Shown here piece after piece: positions 25,627 to 34,271 of a stretch of DNA of 64,000 bases (position 1 is its first letter; every line of letters begins with the position of its first letter). The notes under the pieces were generated by a model. It saw only the letters and a program-made list of their open reading frames with translations. It was not told where the DNA came from and made no database searches. The position numbers were made by a program, and so were the translations under genes. The DNA is from HGM11525 sp036307445 (GTDB lineage: Bacteria; Bacillota; Clostridia; UBA1381), in contig JAXJXP010000010.1 in the NCBI GenBank assembly GCA_036307445.1, forward strand, positions 5,683 to 69,682. Direction: 5' to 3'.

Positions 25627-26292
25627 TCACAGATATTTTTTGTACTTATTGTAGAGATTAAGGGCACGTGAAATTTCCGCCTTAGTCAGCTTGGAATAGA
25701 CATAATTTTTAAGCTCGGCCTTTTCTTTTGGGGTAAGTCCGCCGGCGATAAGCCTTGCTATATAACCCATTTCAAGCTTAGAAATAATTGCAAATCCGTC
25801 TGCCATTTCCTGTTTGGAAGCCGCAGCGGCTATACGGTCATAAGCCGAGCTTGCGTTTTTTGGCAACTCAGGCGCAGGAGTTGGTACTGCAGGCGGGGTT
25901 GGAGCAGGAGTAGTCCTGGGAATGTTCCTGCTATCCTCTACGTGCCAGGGTAATTGGGTTGGTGAGGGAGTAGGGTCCGATTCGTTTTCTTCGTCAATGG
26001 TTTCTATAAAATCCACGACAGATGAAGCACCCTCACCGTCAAGATTTGTAACAAATTCGATCATACCCTTGTCGGAGAAGAGCTTGCCGAACATCGCAAA
26101 GGCGCCAAAATTGTTATTCTGGTCGATTATAGCTGCCAATTCATCTCTGCCGGAGGATTGAAGCTTCTGGCTGATTTGTGGCAATACTACAAATCGCATA
26201 GCAAGAACAGCCGCTATTGCAAACACAAGAATTACTGCAACAATGACTGAAAATATTTTAATTGCTTTCCTGCCTGTACTTTTTTTGTTCAT
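25627..26292 (-). CDS. Single-pass membrane protein of unknown function
   Basis: A 221-aa protein with one transmembrane helix near the N-terminus (about 16-36), a short extracytoplasmic domain, a Pro/Thr/Ala linker (PTPSPTQLP and TTPAPTPPAVPTPAPELP, about 120-155) and a C-terminal helical segment (160-221) with a charged repeat-like character. No family recognised. The start at 26292 has GAGAGG; an alternative ATG at 26316 would overlap the metY stop by 4 bases (ATGA). It lies between metY and birA in one transcript. Confidence 0.7.
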   Translation of the reverse strand: MNKKSTGRKAIKIFSVIVAVILVFAIAAVLAMRFVVLPQISQKLQSSGRDELAAIIDQNNNFGAFAMFGKLFSDKGMIEFVTNLDGEGASSVVDFIETIDEENESDPTPSPTQLPWHVEDSRNIPRTTPAPTPPAVPTPAPELPKNASSAYDRIAAAASKQEMADGFAIISKLEMGYIARLIAGGLTPKEKAELKNYVYSKLTKAEISRALNLYNKYKKYL

Positions 26293-26312
26293 TGCAAAAG
26301 CCTCTCTCAAAT

Positions 26313-27584
26313 TCATATATTAGAAAGTGCCTGATCCAAATCCTCTATAATATCTGCGGCATTTTCAATACCAACAGAAAGGCGGATAAGGTCTGCACCG
26401 ATACCGCCCTCCGCAAGCTGCTCGTCGGTAAGCTGACGGTGCGTTGTGCTTGCAGGGTGAAGCGCACAGGTGCGTGCATCTGCAACGTGGGTAACGATTG
26501 CCGCAAGCTTTAAGCTGTCAAGTACACGGATTGCAGCTTCTCTGCCGCCTTTAACACCAAAGGAAACAACGCCTGATGTTCCATCGGGCAGATATTTTGC
26601 AACCAAATCCTTGTATTTGCTGTCGGGGAGACCGGGGTAATTAACCCAGGCAACCCTATTGTCATTTGCAAGGAAGGTAGCGACCTTCATAGCATTTTCA
26701 GAATGCTGCTTCATACGAAGATGAAGTGTTTCAAGACCGAGGTTTAAGAGAAATGCATTCTGCGGAGCAGGTGATGAGCCTAAATCACGCATCAGCTGAA
26801 CACGCGCCTTAGTAATAAATGCACTATTACCAAACTTCTCGGTATAGATAACACCGTGGTATGAGTCATCTGGTGTGGTAAATTCGGGGAATTTGCCGCT
26901 TGCAGCCCAGTCGAATATACCGCCGTCGACAATAACGCCGCCAAGGCTTACTGCATGACCGTCCATATACTTTGATGTGGAGTGTATAACAATATCTGCT
27001 CCGTGCTCCAACGGTCTGCAAAGAACCGGAGTTGCAAAGGTATTATCCACAATAAGAGGAATATTGTTTGAATGAGCAAGTGTTGCAAACTTCTCCATAT
27101 CAAGAACTGTAAGAGCAGGGTTTGCAATAGTTTCCCCGAAGACAGCCTTTGTTTCCGGACGGATATAGCTTTGAAGCTCTTCTAAAGATGCGTCGGGGTT
27201 TACGAAGGTGGTTTCTATCCCCATTCTCTTTAAAGTTACACCCAAGAGATTGAGAGTACCGCCGTAAACTGCTGCTGAGCAGAGAATGTGGTCACCTGCC
27301 GAGCATATGGTAAGTACAGACATAAGGCTTGCAGCCTGCCCTGACGATGTCATCATTGCACCGACACCGCCTTCTAAAGCGGCTATTTTTTCCTCTACAA
27401 AGCCTACTGTTGGATTTGCAAGACGTGTGTAAAAGTAACCGTTTGCCTCCAAATCAAAGAGCTTGCCCATAGCATCACAGCTGTCATATTTATATGTAGT
27501 ACTTTGGTATATCGGCAGGACTCTTGCCTCGCCGCTCTGGGGCTTATAGCCCTCCTGAATACATTTGGTTTCTATTCTTGACAT
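26313..27584 (-). CDS. metY: O-acetylhomoserine sulfhydrylase (MetY)
   Basis: A 423-aa PLP enzyme of the Cys/Met metabolism family that makes homocysteine directly from O-acetylhomoserine and sulfide. The PLP lysine is in HSTSKYMDGHAVSLGG, and YTRLANPTVGFVEEKIAALEGG and TSSGQAA are typical of MetY rather than MetB/MetC. ATG 27584 follows AAAGGAATG. No S-box/SAM riboswitch is visible in the short leader, so methionine control, if any, is by another route. Confidence 0.92.
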   Translation of the reverse strand: MSRIETKCIQEGYKPQSGEARVLPIYQSTTYKYDSCDAMGKLFDLEANGYFYTRLANPTVGFVEEKIAALEGGVGAMMTSSGQAASLMSVLTICSAGDHILCSAAVYGGTLNLLGVTLKRMGIETTFVNPDASLEELQSYIRPETKAVFGETIANPALTVLDMEKFATLAHSNNIPLIVDNTFATPVLCRPLEHGADIVIHSTSKYMDGHAVSLGGVIVDGGIFDWAASGKFPEFTTPDDSYHGVIYTEKFGNSAFITKARVQLMRDLGSSPAPQNAFLLNLGLETLHLRMKQHSENAMKVATFLANDNRVAWVNYPGLPDSKYKDLVAKYLPDGTSGVVSFGVKGGREAAIRVLDSLKLAAIVTHVADARTCALHPASTTHRQLTDEQLAEGGIGADLIRLSVGIENAADIIEDLDQALSNI

Positions 27585-27617
27585 AAAATCATCATTCCTT
27601 TCGGTTTTGTATCTTTT

Positions 27618-27646
27618 ATTGTACAACTATTTCGTAAAAAAATCAA
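27618..27646 (-). promoter_or_regulatory. Promoter of metY operon
   Basis: Minus strand TTGATT (27646-27641), 17 bases, TACAAT (27623-27618), about 35 bases before metY. Confidence 0.65.
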
Positions 27647-27771
27647 CCCTGCCGATTATGAAATATAAAAAAATTGTCTGTTAAATTTACAAACTGTTCA
27701 TACTTCATACACATCAAGGTAGAAAGTGGGGTGTATAATGAGCAGGACAGGTAAAAAAGGAGGATAAATTT

Positions 27772-29517
27772 GTGTTAAAAATCAAGGAGTTTCTATCAAA
27801 GTTGGGGAATAAAAAAATTTTAATTATATTAGTGGCAGTTGCAGTAGTTTTAGCAGCACTTTTTGGACTTAAAAGCTGCAATGCTAAAAAGGCTTCATCT
27901 ACAAATGGGAAAGAGGCAGGTACAGATGTTGTAATGCGTGGAGATGTTTCGCTTACTATAACAGGGAGTGCGGCAGTTGAGCCGTATGAAAGATACGAAA
28001 TCATTGCCAAAGCTTCGGGTGACATTATTTCGTGTCCTTATGAGGTAGGAGATATTGTGAATGAAGGAACTCTTCTTTACCGATTTGATACATCTGAAAC
28101 AGACATAAGTATGCAGAAACAGAGAATTTCTCTTGATAACAGCAAAACTAACTACGAAAATGCTTTAAAGGACTCTGAAAAATTATACATAAAAGCAAAT
28201 TCGTCGGGTATAATTTCAAATCTTGATATAAAGGTTGGCGACGATGTAAAAAACGGCACAAAGGTTGCAGATATTAATAATACTGTACTTTTGAAGGTAA
28301 CCTTGCCTTTTAATGAATTGCAGGCATTGGCAATATCGGTTGGGGACAGTGCATATGTTTCAAGCTCTGTGCATATGAGTAATGTTGAGGGCAGAGTAAC
28401 ACACAAAGAGGCTAATGCACACGCAGGCTCGGACGGCTCCAAGCTTGTGAATGTTACGATTGAGTTTGAGAACCCCGGCGTTTTTGTGGCAGGAATGATG
28501 GTCGGTGGCTCGGTTGGCGAGGCGGTAAGCCCAGGCTCGGGTGAGATTAAGCTTTCGGACAGCGGAATTGTGTCGGCTGAAGCCGAGGGTACCGTTACAA
28601 AGCTTTATTATTCAAACGGCGATTATGTTGAAGATGGTGCAACTATTGCTGTAATCAGCAGTGATTCTGTTACCAACAGTATAAAAAGCAGTAAGAATAA
28701 CTACGAAAGTGCAAAGCTTTCTATGCTTGATGCAGAGGAACAGCTTGAGGATTATAACCTGACAGCACCTATTTCGGGCACAATAATTACAAAAAATGCC
28801 AAAGCCGGAGATACCATAGATAAAACTAACTCATCACAGATATTGATGGTTTTAGCTGATGTGTCCAGGCTGAAGTTTAAGCTTGATATAGACGAGCTTG
28901 ATGTGGGAAAGGTTACATCAGGTCAGCAGGTAGAGGTGACCTGCGATGCACTTCCCAAGGAAACATTTTACGGCGAAATTACCACTATCTCAGTAGAAGG
29001 AACATCGTCCAACGGTGTAACAACCTACACAGCGGAGGTTGTTATAAACGAGCCGGGTAATTTAAGACCGAGTATGAATGTTGATGCAAGTGTTGTAGTT
29101 GAATCTTCAAGCAATACACTATATGTTCCATCTGAGGATGTTAAGAGAATAAGCAATATGTATTATGTATTTAAAAAGAGCGACGGCAAGACTGAAAAGA
29201 CAGACAAGGACGATATGTCGCAGGGTGAAATGCCGAGGAGAGACAGACCTGTGGGTATGCCGGAGGGAGAAAAATCTGCCGAGAATGGAGCACAGGGTGA
29301 AAGAAGACTTCCCGAAGCTCCCGAAGGCTTTGAAACGGTTGTTGTAGAGGTCGGTGTAGTTGGAGATGAGCTTACCGAAATCCTATCAGGACTATCCGAA
29401 GGCGACGAGATATATGCCCAATCAACCGCAACAGCATCATCAGCCAATATGATGATGGGTATGAGCGGTATGCCTGGAGGAATGTCCGGCGGGATGCCCG
29501 GAGGAATGAGAAGATGA
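27772..29517 (+). CDS. MacA/YknX-like efflux adaptor (HlyD family) with two lipoyl modules and Met-rich tail
   Basis: A 581-aa membrane-anchored adaptor that links the MacB-type ABC transporter encoded next to the wall side. One TM helix (about 14-34) is followed by two barrel-sandwich hybrids, each as two half-motifs round a short coiled coil (about 78-170 and 262-363), then a beta-barrel (365-450). The last 25 residues are Gly/Met rich (eight Met, as in GMPGGMSGGMPGGM). GTG 27772 has AAGGAGG. The stop overlaps the ATPase start by 4 bases. Confidence 0.88.
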   Translation: MLKIKEFLSKLGNKKILIILVAVAVVLAALFGLKSCNAKKASSTNGKEAGTDVVMRGDVSLTITGSAAVEPYERYEIIAKASGDIISCPYEVGDIVNEGTLLYRFDTSETDISMQKQRISLDNSKTNYENALKDSEKLYIKANSSGIISNLDIKVGDDVKNGTKVADINNTVLLKVTLPFNELQALAISVGDSAYVSSSVHMSNVEGRVTHKEANAHAGSDGSKLVNVTIEFENPGVFVAGMMVGGSVGEAVSPGSGEIKLSDSGIVSAEAEGTVTKLYYSNGDYVEDGATIAVISSDSVTNSIKSSKNNYESAKLSMLDAEEQLEDYNLTAPISGTIITKNAKAGDTIDKTNSSQILMVLADVSRLKFKLDIDELDVGKVTSGQQVEVTCDALPKETFYGEITTISVEGTSSNGVTTYTAEVVINEPGNLRPSMNVDASVVVESSSNTLYVPSEDVKRISNMYYVFKKSDGKTEKTDKDDMSQGEMPRRDRPVGMPEGEKSAENGAQGERRLPEAPEGFETVVVEVGVVGDELTEILSGLSEGDEIYAQSTATASSANMMMGMSGMPGGMSGGMPGGMRR

Positions 29518-30269
29518 TAAAGCTTGAGGGCATAACAAAAGTTTATAAAATGGGCGAAAATGAGGTCCGTGCATTAGACGGAGTAGACCTTCATATTATG
29601 CCTCATGAATTTGTTTCAATAATAGGTCCGTCAGGCTCAGGAAAATCAACTCTTATGAATATGATAGGCTGTCTTGATGTTCCCACAAGCGGCAGATACT
29701 GGATTGAAGGTGTAGAAGGCAGTAAGATGACTGATAATCAGCTTGCAGACCTTAGGAATCAGAAGCTTGGTTTTATATTTCAGCAGTACAATCTTCTTCC
29801 GAAGCTTTCCGCCCTTGAAAATGTAGAGCTACCCCTTATATATCGAGGTATAAGTGCTTCAAAGCGTCGTGAAATGGCAGAGGCAGCGCTGGAAAGAGTT
29901 GGACTTAAGGACAAGATGCACCATAAGCCCACCGAGCTTTCGGGCGGTCAGCAACAGAGGGTATCTATTGCAAGGGCGTTGTCGAGCAAGCCGTCTTTGA
30001 TTTTGGCTGACGAGCCGACGGGAGCGTTGGATTCTAAGACCGGTATTGAAATAATGCAAATGCTTCACGATTTGCATAAGGAAGGGAATACGATTGTAAT
30101 AATTACTCACGACCTTGGAATAGCAAAGCAGGCGGAGCGGATTGTATCTATACACGACGGAAAAATCACAAGCGATATAGATAACAGGGCAGACAGAGCC
30201 TCTGCCGACAACGTCAATGACGGTGCTAAAAAAGCCGACCTTGACAGCGGGATTGGAGGCGAGGCATAA
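29514..30269 (+). CDS. MacB-type ABC transporter ATPase
   Basis: A 251-aa ATPase of the MacB/LolD/FtsE-like (type VII) group. Walker A GPSGSGKST, Q-loop FIFQQYNLLP, signature LSGGQQQRVSIARAL, Walker B LILADEPTGALD and the H-loop ITHD are all intact. The C-terminal 25 residues (DNRADRASADN...) are a hydrophilic extension. It is coupled on both sides: 4-base overlap with the adaptor and 1-base overlap (TAATG) with the permease. Confidence 0.94.
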   Translation: MIKLEGITKVYKMGENEVRALDGVDLHIMPHEFVSIIGPSGSGKSTLMNMIGCLDVPTSGRYWIEGVEGSKMTDNQLADLRNQKLGFIFQQYNLLPKLSALENVELPLIYRGISASKRREMAEAALERVGLKDKMHHKPTELSGGQQQRVSIARALSSKPSLILADEPTGALDSKTGIEIMQMLHDLHKEGNTIVIITHDLGIAKQAERIVSIHDGKITSDIDNRADRASADNVNDGAKKADLDSGIGGEA

Positions 30270-31456
30270 TGGGAAAGATACTTCAGTCCTTTAAAATGTC
30301 AATGAAAAGTATACTTGGTAATAAAGGACGTTCAGCCCTTACAATGCTTGGCATCATAATCGGTGTTGCATCTGTAATTATTCTGACCGGAATAGGTGGT
30401 GGTGCTACAAAGGTTATAAGCGATTCTATGGCAGAAATGGGAACAAAGCTTATCACAGTAAATATGATGTTTCAAAGGAACAGTACACGTTCTATTGATA
30501 TTGAGGATATGCAGGAATTTTTAGAAGAAAACCCTGACCTCGTATCTGCAATGTCGCCGACTTTAAGCGGAAATGTAACTGCGAAATCGGGAAGAACGAA
30601 CTTTACAACCTCACTTAGTGCATATGACAGTAGTTATACCGAAATTCAGCCGAATGCTGCAAAGCTTTCAAGCGGACGGTTTCTTTCGGACAGCGATGTC
30701 ATCAACAGAAGATATAACTGTATAGTGGGAAGCTACATAAAAGAGGAAATGTTCGCAGGCTTGGACCCTGTGGGCAAAACAATTAAGCTAAACGGCAGAC
30801 AGTTTAACATTATCGGCTGTTATGAGGAAACAAGCAATTCCACAGAAAATTCTTCGGACAATAAAGTTACTATACCATATACAACGGCTATAAGATTTTT
30901 AAAGCAGGCGAGAATGGATACATTCTATTTTGCGGCTGTAACAGAGGATGAGGTAGAGAATGCCGTTACCGCACTTGAAAGATTTATTACAAAAAAGCTT
31001 GGTACGGACACGGGCTTTATGGTAAATTCAGTTGCAGAAATGATAGACACCCTTGATAAAATGATGGGGACTATGACGACTATGCTTGCAGGAATTGCAG
31101 CTATTTCGCTGATTGTCGGCGGTATTGGAATTATGAACATTATGACGGTTACAGTCAGTGAGCGAACTCGTGAAATTGGTATCAGAAAGGCAATCGGTGC
31201 AAGAACTACCGATATTATGCTGCAGTTTTTGATAGAGTCGATTGTTCTGTCGGGGCTCGGGGGGATAGTCGGTATAATATTCGGAATAATTATATCCGGT
31301 ATTGTCGGAAATCTTATTTCTATACAAACAGTCGTCCAGACGGATATGGTAATTCTGAGCTTCACTTTTTCAATTGTGATAGGTGTTTTCTTCGGAATTG
31401 CACCGGCAAGACGTGCGGCTAAACTCAATCCAATTGAGGCACTTCGCTCAGAATAA
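30269..31456 (+). CDS. MacB-type ABC transporter permease (FtsX fold)
   Basis: A 395-aa permease with the mechanotransmission topology: TM1 at about 18-42, a large extracytoplasmic MacB_PCD domain (45-265), and three TM helices at the C-terminus containing IGIMNIMTVTVSERTREIGIRKAIGARTTDIMLQFL and the closing APARRAAKLNPIEALR. These ABC systems export peptides or toxins, or signal envelope stress; the substrate here is unknown. The S-layer protein gene follows after 17 bases. Confidence 0.93.
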   Translation: MGKILQSFKMSMKSILGNKGRSALTMLGIIIGVASVIILTGIGGGATKVISDSMAEMGTKLITVNMMFQRNSTRSIDIEDMQEFLEENPDLVSAMSPTLSGNVTAKSGRTNFTTSLSAYDSSYTEIQPNAAKLSSGRFLSDSDVINRRYNCIVGSYIKEEMFAGLDPVGKTIKLNGRQFNIIGCYEETSNSTENSSDNKVTIPYTTAIRFLKQARMDTFYFAAVTEDEVENAVTALERFITKKLGTDTGFMVNSVAEMIDTLDKMMGTMTTMLAGIAAISLIVGGIGIMNIMTVTVSERTREIGIRKAIGARTTDIMLQFLIESIVLSGLGGIVGIIFGIIISGIVGNLISIQTVVQTDMVILSFTFSIVIGVFFGIAPARRAAKLNPIEALRSE

Positions 31457-31473
31457 AAATAAGGAGAAACAAA

Positions 31474-33777
31474 ATGCGAAATATAAAGAAAACTTTGGTG
31501 CTGTTGCTTTGCCTGTCAACAATGCTTACGTCGGTAACTGCATTTGCTTATAATGACGTGGCATACACCGACAAGGCATATGAATCAATTTACAGACTTG
31601 GCGATTTGGGTATAGTATCAGGGTATGGCGATGGCAACTTTGGCATTAACAATACCATAACCCGTGCTGAATTTGCGAGGATTATTGTAAGTGCTCTCGG
31701 CAAGGATAATGAGGCGAAGTCTATGGGCTTTGCATCGGCGTTCTTTGATGTAGCGGTTTCGTCGTCCTGGTGTGCACCTTATGTAAATTATGTATCTTCA
31801 CAAAACATTGTTCTCGGCTACCCCGATGGCAGCTTTCAGCCGAACAAGACAATTAGCTTTGCAGAGTGCCTTACCATAATTTTAAGGGTACTTGAATATA
31901 AGGAAGATACGGTTGGCTATTACTGGCCCAACAACTATATAGATACCGCAAAGGCACTAGGGATAAGTAATGGGATGAATTATAATGCGGCAGATGCTAT
32001 TACAAGAGGTGATGCCGCTGTTATGATAGACCGTGCGCTATTTAGCGATTTGAACGGACAGATGGACAAATCACTTTTGGAAAAGGCAGGATATTCGGTT
32101 GTAAGAGATGTTGTTGTGGTTGATTCGGAAAACGGCGGCAAGGACGTGCGCTTATCCAATTCAAAGACATATACATCCAAGATGACACTTAATAAAGACG
32201 TAGGATTTTTTGCGGACTATGCCGTAATTGACAAGAACTCCAACCTTGTTGCGTTAAAGTCCGGAACGCATGACAGCAAAATCTCACAGCAGATGTCGGT
32301 GTATGTAAATGCTGTAACCGATAACACAATCAGTTATGTTTCAAACGGAAAAACAGGCTCATACACCTTTACAAGCGGCTTTGAGGTTTATGCAGACGGA
32401 AGCAAGCAGACCTTCTCACAGGCGAAGAACAACATAAGAGCAGGCACTGACATCACCTTCTACGGCGAAGGCGGTGGCTGGAGCTTTGCGGTAATCGGCG
32501 GAGGAGATGTAGAGCCGGTTATTGCGAGAAAAAATTATTCTGTTGCAGACACAAATCTTGAGGGAGTGGATATTCACTCTTCAGGTCTTACCGTTTACCG
32601 GGACGGCAAAGCGGCATCAATCTCGGATATTGCGGTAAATGATGTTGTTTACTATAATACACGCTCTAATGTAATGGACGTTTACAGCAAGAAGATTACG
32701 GGAATTTACTACGATGCCAAGCCGTCCAAGAGCTTTGTGGAAACTGTAACGGTAGGCGGCAAAAGCTACCAAATCGGCTATGATGCAGCGGCTCAGGCAC
32801 TTGGAGCAAATGCAAACAGCTTTGAAATCGGAGAAAGGGTAACGCTTTTGTTGGGCAAGGACGGTAAGGCGGTATTTGCTACCGAGCTTTCCGATACGGT
32901 GTTTGAAAACTACGGTGTGGTTGTAGGAACGGGTACTCAGATTGCAGACTCCGGTCTTAACGAGGGTGCAACCGAGATTTATGCCGACATATTTATGCCG
33001 GACGGTCAGGAGCATAGAATTATAACAATTACCGATTACAGGCATATGATTGGTCAGCTTGTAAATATCACATACGAAAATTCCAAGGCAAAGCTGATGC
33101 TTCACCAGAAAAAGTCGGGGCAGTCAGGCGCTTTGGATATTCAAAAGAGAACCTTAAACGGTACATCGATTTTGAAGAATGCAGTTGTTATACAGAGAAA
33201 TTCGTATGATATAGAAAAGTCAGCTACCTGTCAGCTTTTAAATCTCGACACTATGACCGCAAAAAATATTGACGATAGTCAGCTTCTTAATACGGTTGCA
33301 GGGAACGCTTTTGGCGATATTGCAATTATTTACATTCAGGATGTAGAGAGTACGGCATCCTTCGGAGTGGTAAGCGGTATTAACGTAACAACGGCTCAGG
33401 ATACTGTAAGAGCTGTATATGATATATATTCCGATGGTGCAGAAAGGAGTTATACAACCAATTTTTCTGTAGCAGGTCTTACTGTCGGAAACCCTGTTTC
33501 TTTCAGTATAAACGGCAGTGATTCGGATACCGTTAAGAAGCTCTTTGAAATAACTGACGGTATGGTTACAGCTGCGGATACAAGCAGAATTAAGGTAGGG
33601 AATACTGTATATCAGCTTTCGCCCGAGGTTCAGATTATAAATGTTTCAAGTCTGTCTGATTTTACCACGGTGAGCATTGAAGATTTGACATCGGGGAATA
33701 TAGGAAAGAGAGTTACACTCTATTCCGATACATCCTCAACCTCTGCTTGTGTTATACGTGTTATAACAATAGGTTAA
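31474..33777 (+). CDS. S-layer homology domain surface protein
   Basis: A 767-aa exported protein: signal peptide (KKTLVLLLCLSTMLTSVTAFA), then three SLH motifs at about 28-70 (GIVSGYGDGNFGINNTITRAEFARII), 92-135 (NIVLGYPDGSFQPNKTISFAECLTII) and 150-186 (ITRGDAAVMI), which bind pyruvylated wall polymer. The remaining 570 residues are beta-rich with no domain I recognise. Located 17 bases after the permease and sharing its strand, it is probably in the exporter operon. ATG follows AAGGAG. Confidence 0.88.
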   Translation: MRNIKKTLVLLLCLSTMLTSVTAFAYNDVAYTDKAYESIYRLGDLGIVSGYGDGNFGINNTITRAEFARIIVSALGKDNEAKSMGFASAFFDVAVSSSWCAPYVNYVSSQNIVLGYPDGSFQPNKTISFAECLTIILRVLEYKEDTVGYYWPNNYIDTAKALGISNGMNYNAADAITRGDAAVMIDRALFSDLNGQMDKSLLEKAGYSVVRDVVVVDSENGGKDVRLSNSKTYTSKMTLNKDVGFFADYAVIDKNSNLVALKSGTHDSKISQQMSVYVNAVTDNTISYVSNGKTGSYTFTSGFEVYADGSKQTFSQAKNNIRAGTDITFYGEGGGWSFAVIGGGDVEPVIARKNYSVADTNLEGVDIHSSGLTVYRDGKAASISDIAVNDVVYYNTRSNVMDVYSKKITGIYYDAKPSKSFVETVTVGGKSYQIGYDAAAQALGANANSFEIGERVTLLLGKDGKAVFATELSDTVFENYGVVVGTGTQIADSGLNEGATEIYADIFMPDGQEHRIITITDYRHMIGQLVNITYENSKAKLMLHQKKSGQSGALDIQKRTLNGTSILKNAVVIQRNSYDIEKSATCQLLNLDTMTAKNIDDSQLLNTVAGNAFGDIAIIYIQDVESTASFGVVSGINVTTAQDTVRAVYDIYSDGAERSYTTNFSVAGLTVGNPVSFSINGSDSDTVKKLFEITDGMVTAADTSRIKVGNTVYQLSPEVQIINVSSLSDFTTVSIEDLTSGNIGKRVTLYSDTSSTSACVIRVITIG

Positions 33778-33793
33778 AATTCCAAAAAAACTA

Positions 33794-33822
33794 TTGACAA
33801 AAAGGTAAACTTAGAGTATTAT
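33794..33822 (+). promoter_or_regulatory. Promoter of the leuA leader
   Basis: TTGACA (33794-33799), 17 bases, TATTAT (33817-33822). The palindrome at 33823-33837 directly follows the -10 box. Confidence 0.8.
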
Positions 33823-33837
33823 AAACCTAATAGGTTT
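33823..33837. promoter_or_regulatory. Palindromic operator candidate at the leu transcription start
   Basis: AAACCTAATAGGTTT is a perfect palindrome with one central base, placed at the expected transcription start. A bound repressor would block initiation. The regulator is unknown. Confidence 0.5.
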
Positions 33838-33853
33838 GAAAGGAGCAGGAAAA

Positions 33854-33937
33854 ATGAGTAGAAGTACAGTTTTTACAAGTGAACTCCTACTAACATTGCC
33901 GGGCGCAAAGGGTGGTCGGTTTATAGTCCTGCGGTAA
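33854..33937 (+). CDS. leuL: Leucine leader peptide (27 aa)
   Basis: A short ORF with a strong AAAGGAGCAGG site. It holds three adjacent leucine codons (CTC CTA CTA, residues 11-13) and two more nearby (TTG, CTG), five Leu in 27 codons. An intrinsic terminator begins 16 bases after its stop and leuA lies downstream. This is the layout of a transcription attenuator: ribosome stalling at Leu codons when Leu-tRNA is short should change folding and let transcription continue. The end of the ORF contains AAAGGGTGG, which recalls a T-box motif, but no T-box specifier structure fits in the leader. Confidence 0.7.
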   Translation: MSRSTVFTSELLLTLPGAKGGRFIVLR

Positions 33938-33952
33938 AATTACTGTAAGATA

Positions 33953-33987
33953 GACTGAGTGCCCAAAAACACTCAGTCATTTTTTTT
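33953..33987 (+). terminator. Attenuator terminator upstream of leuA
   Basis: GACTGAGTG (33953-33961) pairs perfectly with CACTCAGTC (33970-33978), followed by ATTTTTTTT. Confidence 0.88.
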
Positions 33988-34209
33988 CAGGCAAATATAC
34001 GGCATATCTCAACCTCCCGTCAGCTCGGAGTACCGTCGTACGCCATCGCTGACCTGTCGGCTGACCTATGCACGTCTATTTGCCTGAAAATACGGCATAT
34101 CTCAACCTCCCGTCAGCTCGGAGTGCCATCGTACGCCATCGCTGACCTGTCGGCTGTCCTATGCACGTCTATTTACCTGAATATACGGCATATCTCAACC
34201 TCCCGTCAG
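33987..34209. repeat. Tandem array of a 93-bp-period palindromic element (family B)
   Basis: The unit beginning ATACGGCATATCTCAACC starts at 33997, 34090 and 34183, exactly 93 bases apart, giving two full copies (about five differences) and a 27-base partial third. The first unit is bounded by perfect 11-base inverted repeats TCAGGCAAATA (33987-33997) and TATTTGCCTGA (34077-34087). The centre CAGCTCGGAGTACCGTCGTACGCC matches the elements at 13455 and 3515. It fills the leader between the leu terminator and leuA. Bases 34210-34271 carry only the leuA ribosome site. Confidence 0.85.
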
Positions 34210-34271
34210 ATTGGGAACTTTAAATAATTGAAAATATGATAGCAAACGGCTTATAGAAAGGAAGTAACCAA

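Noticed and set aside
27734..27739. TATAAT upstream of the efflux adaptor as a promoter
   Set aside because: No acceptable -35 box lies 15-19 bases upstream and there is no extended -10; I could not support a promoter call.
33910..33935. T-box-like AAAGGGTGGT in the leu leader
   Set aside because: A T-box needs a specifier stem of 100 or more bases before the antiterminator. The transcript start is only about 80 bases upstream and a leader ORF occupies that space.
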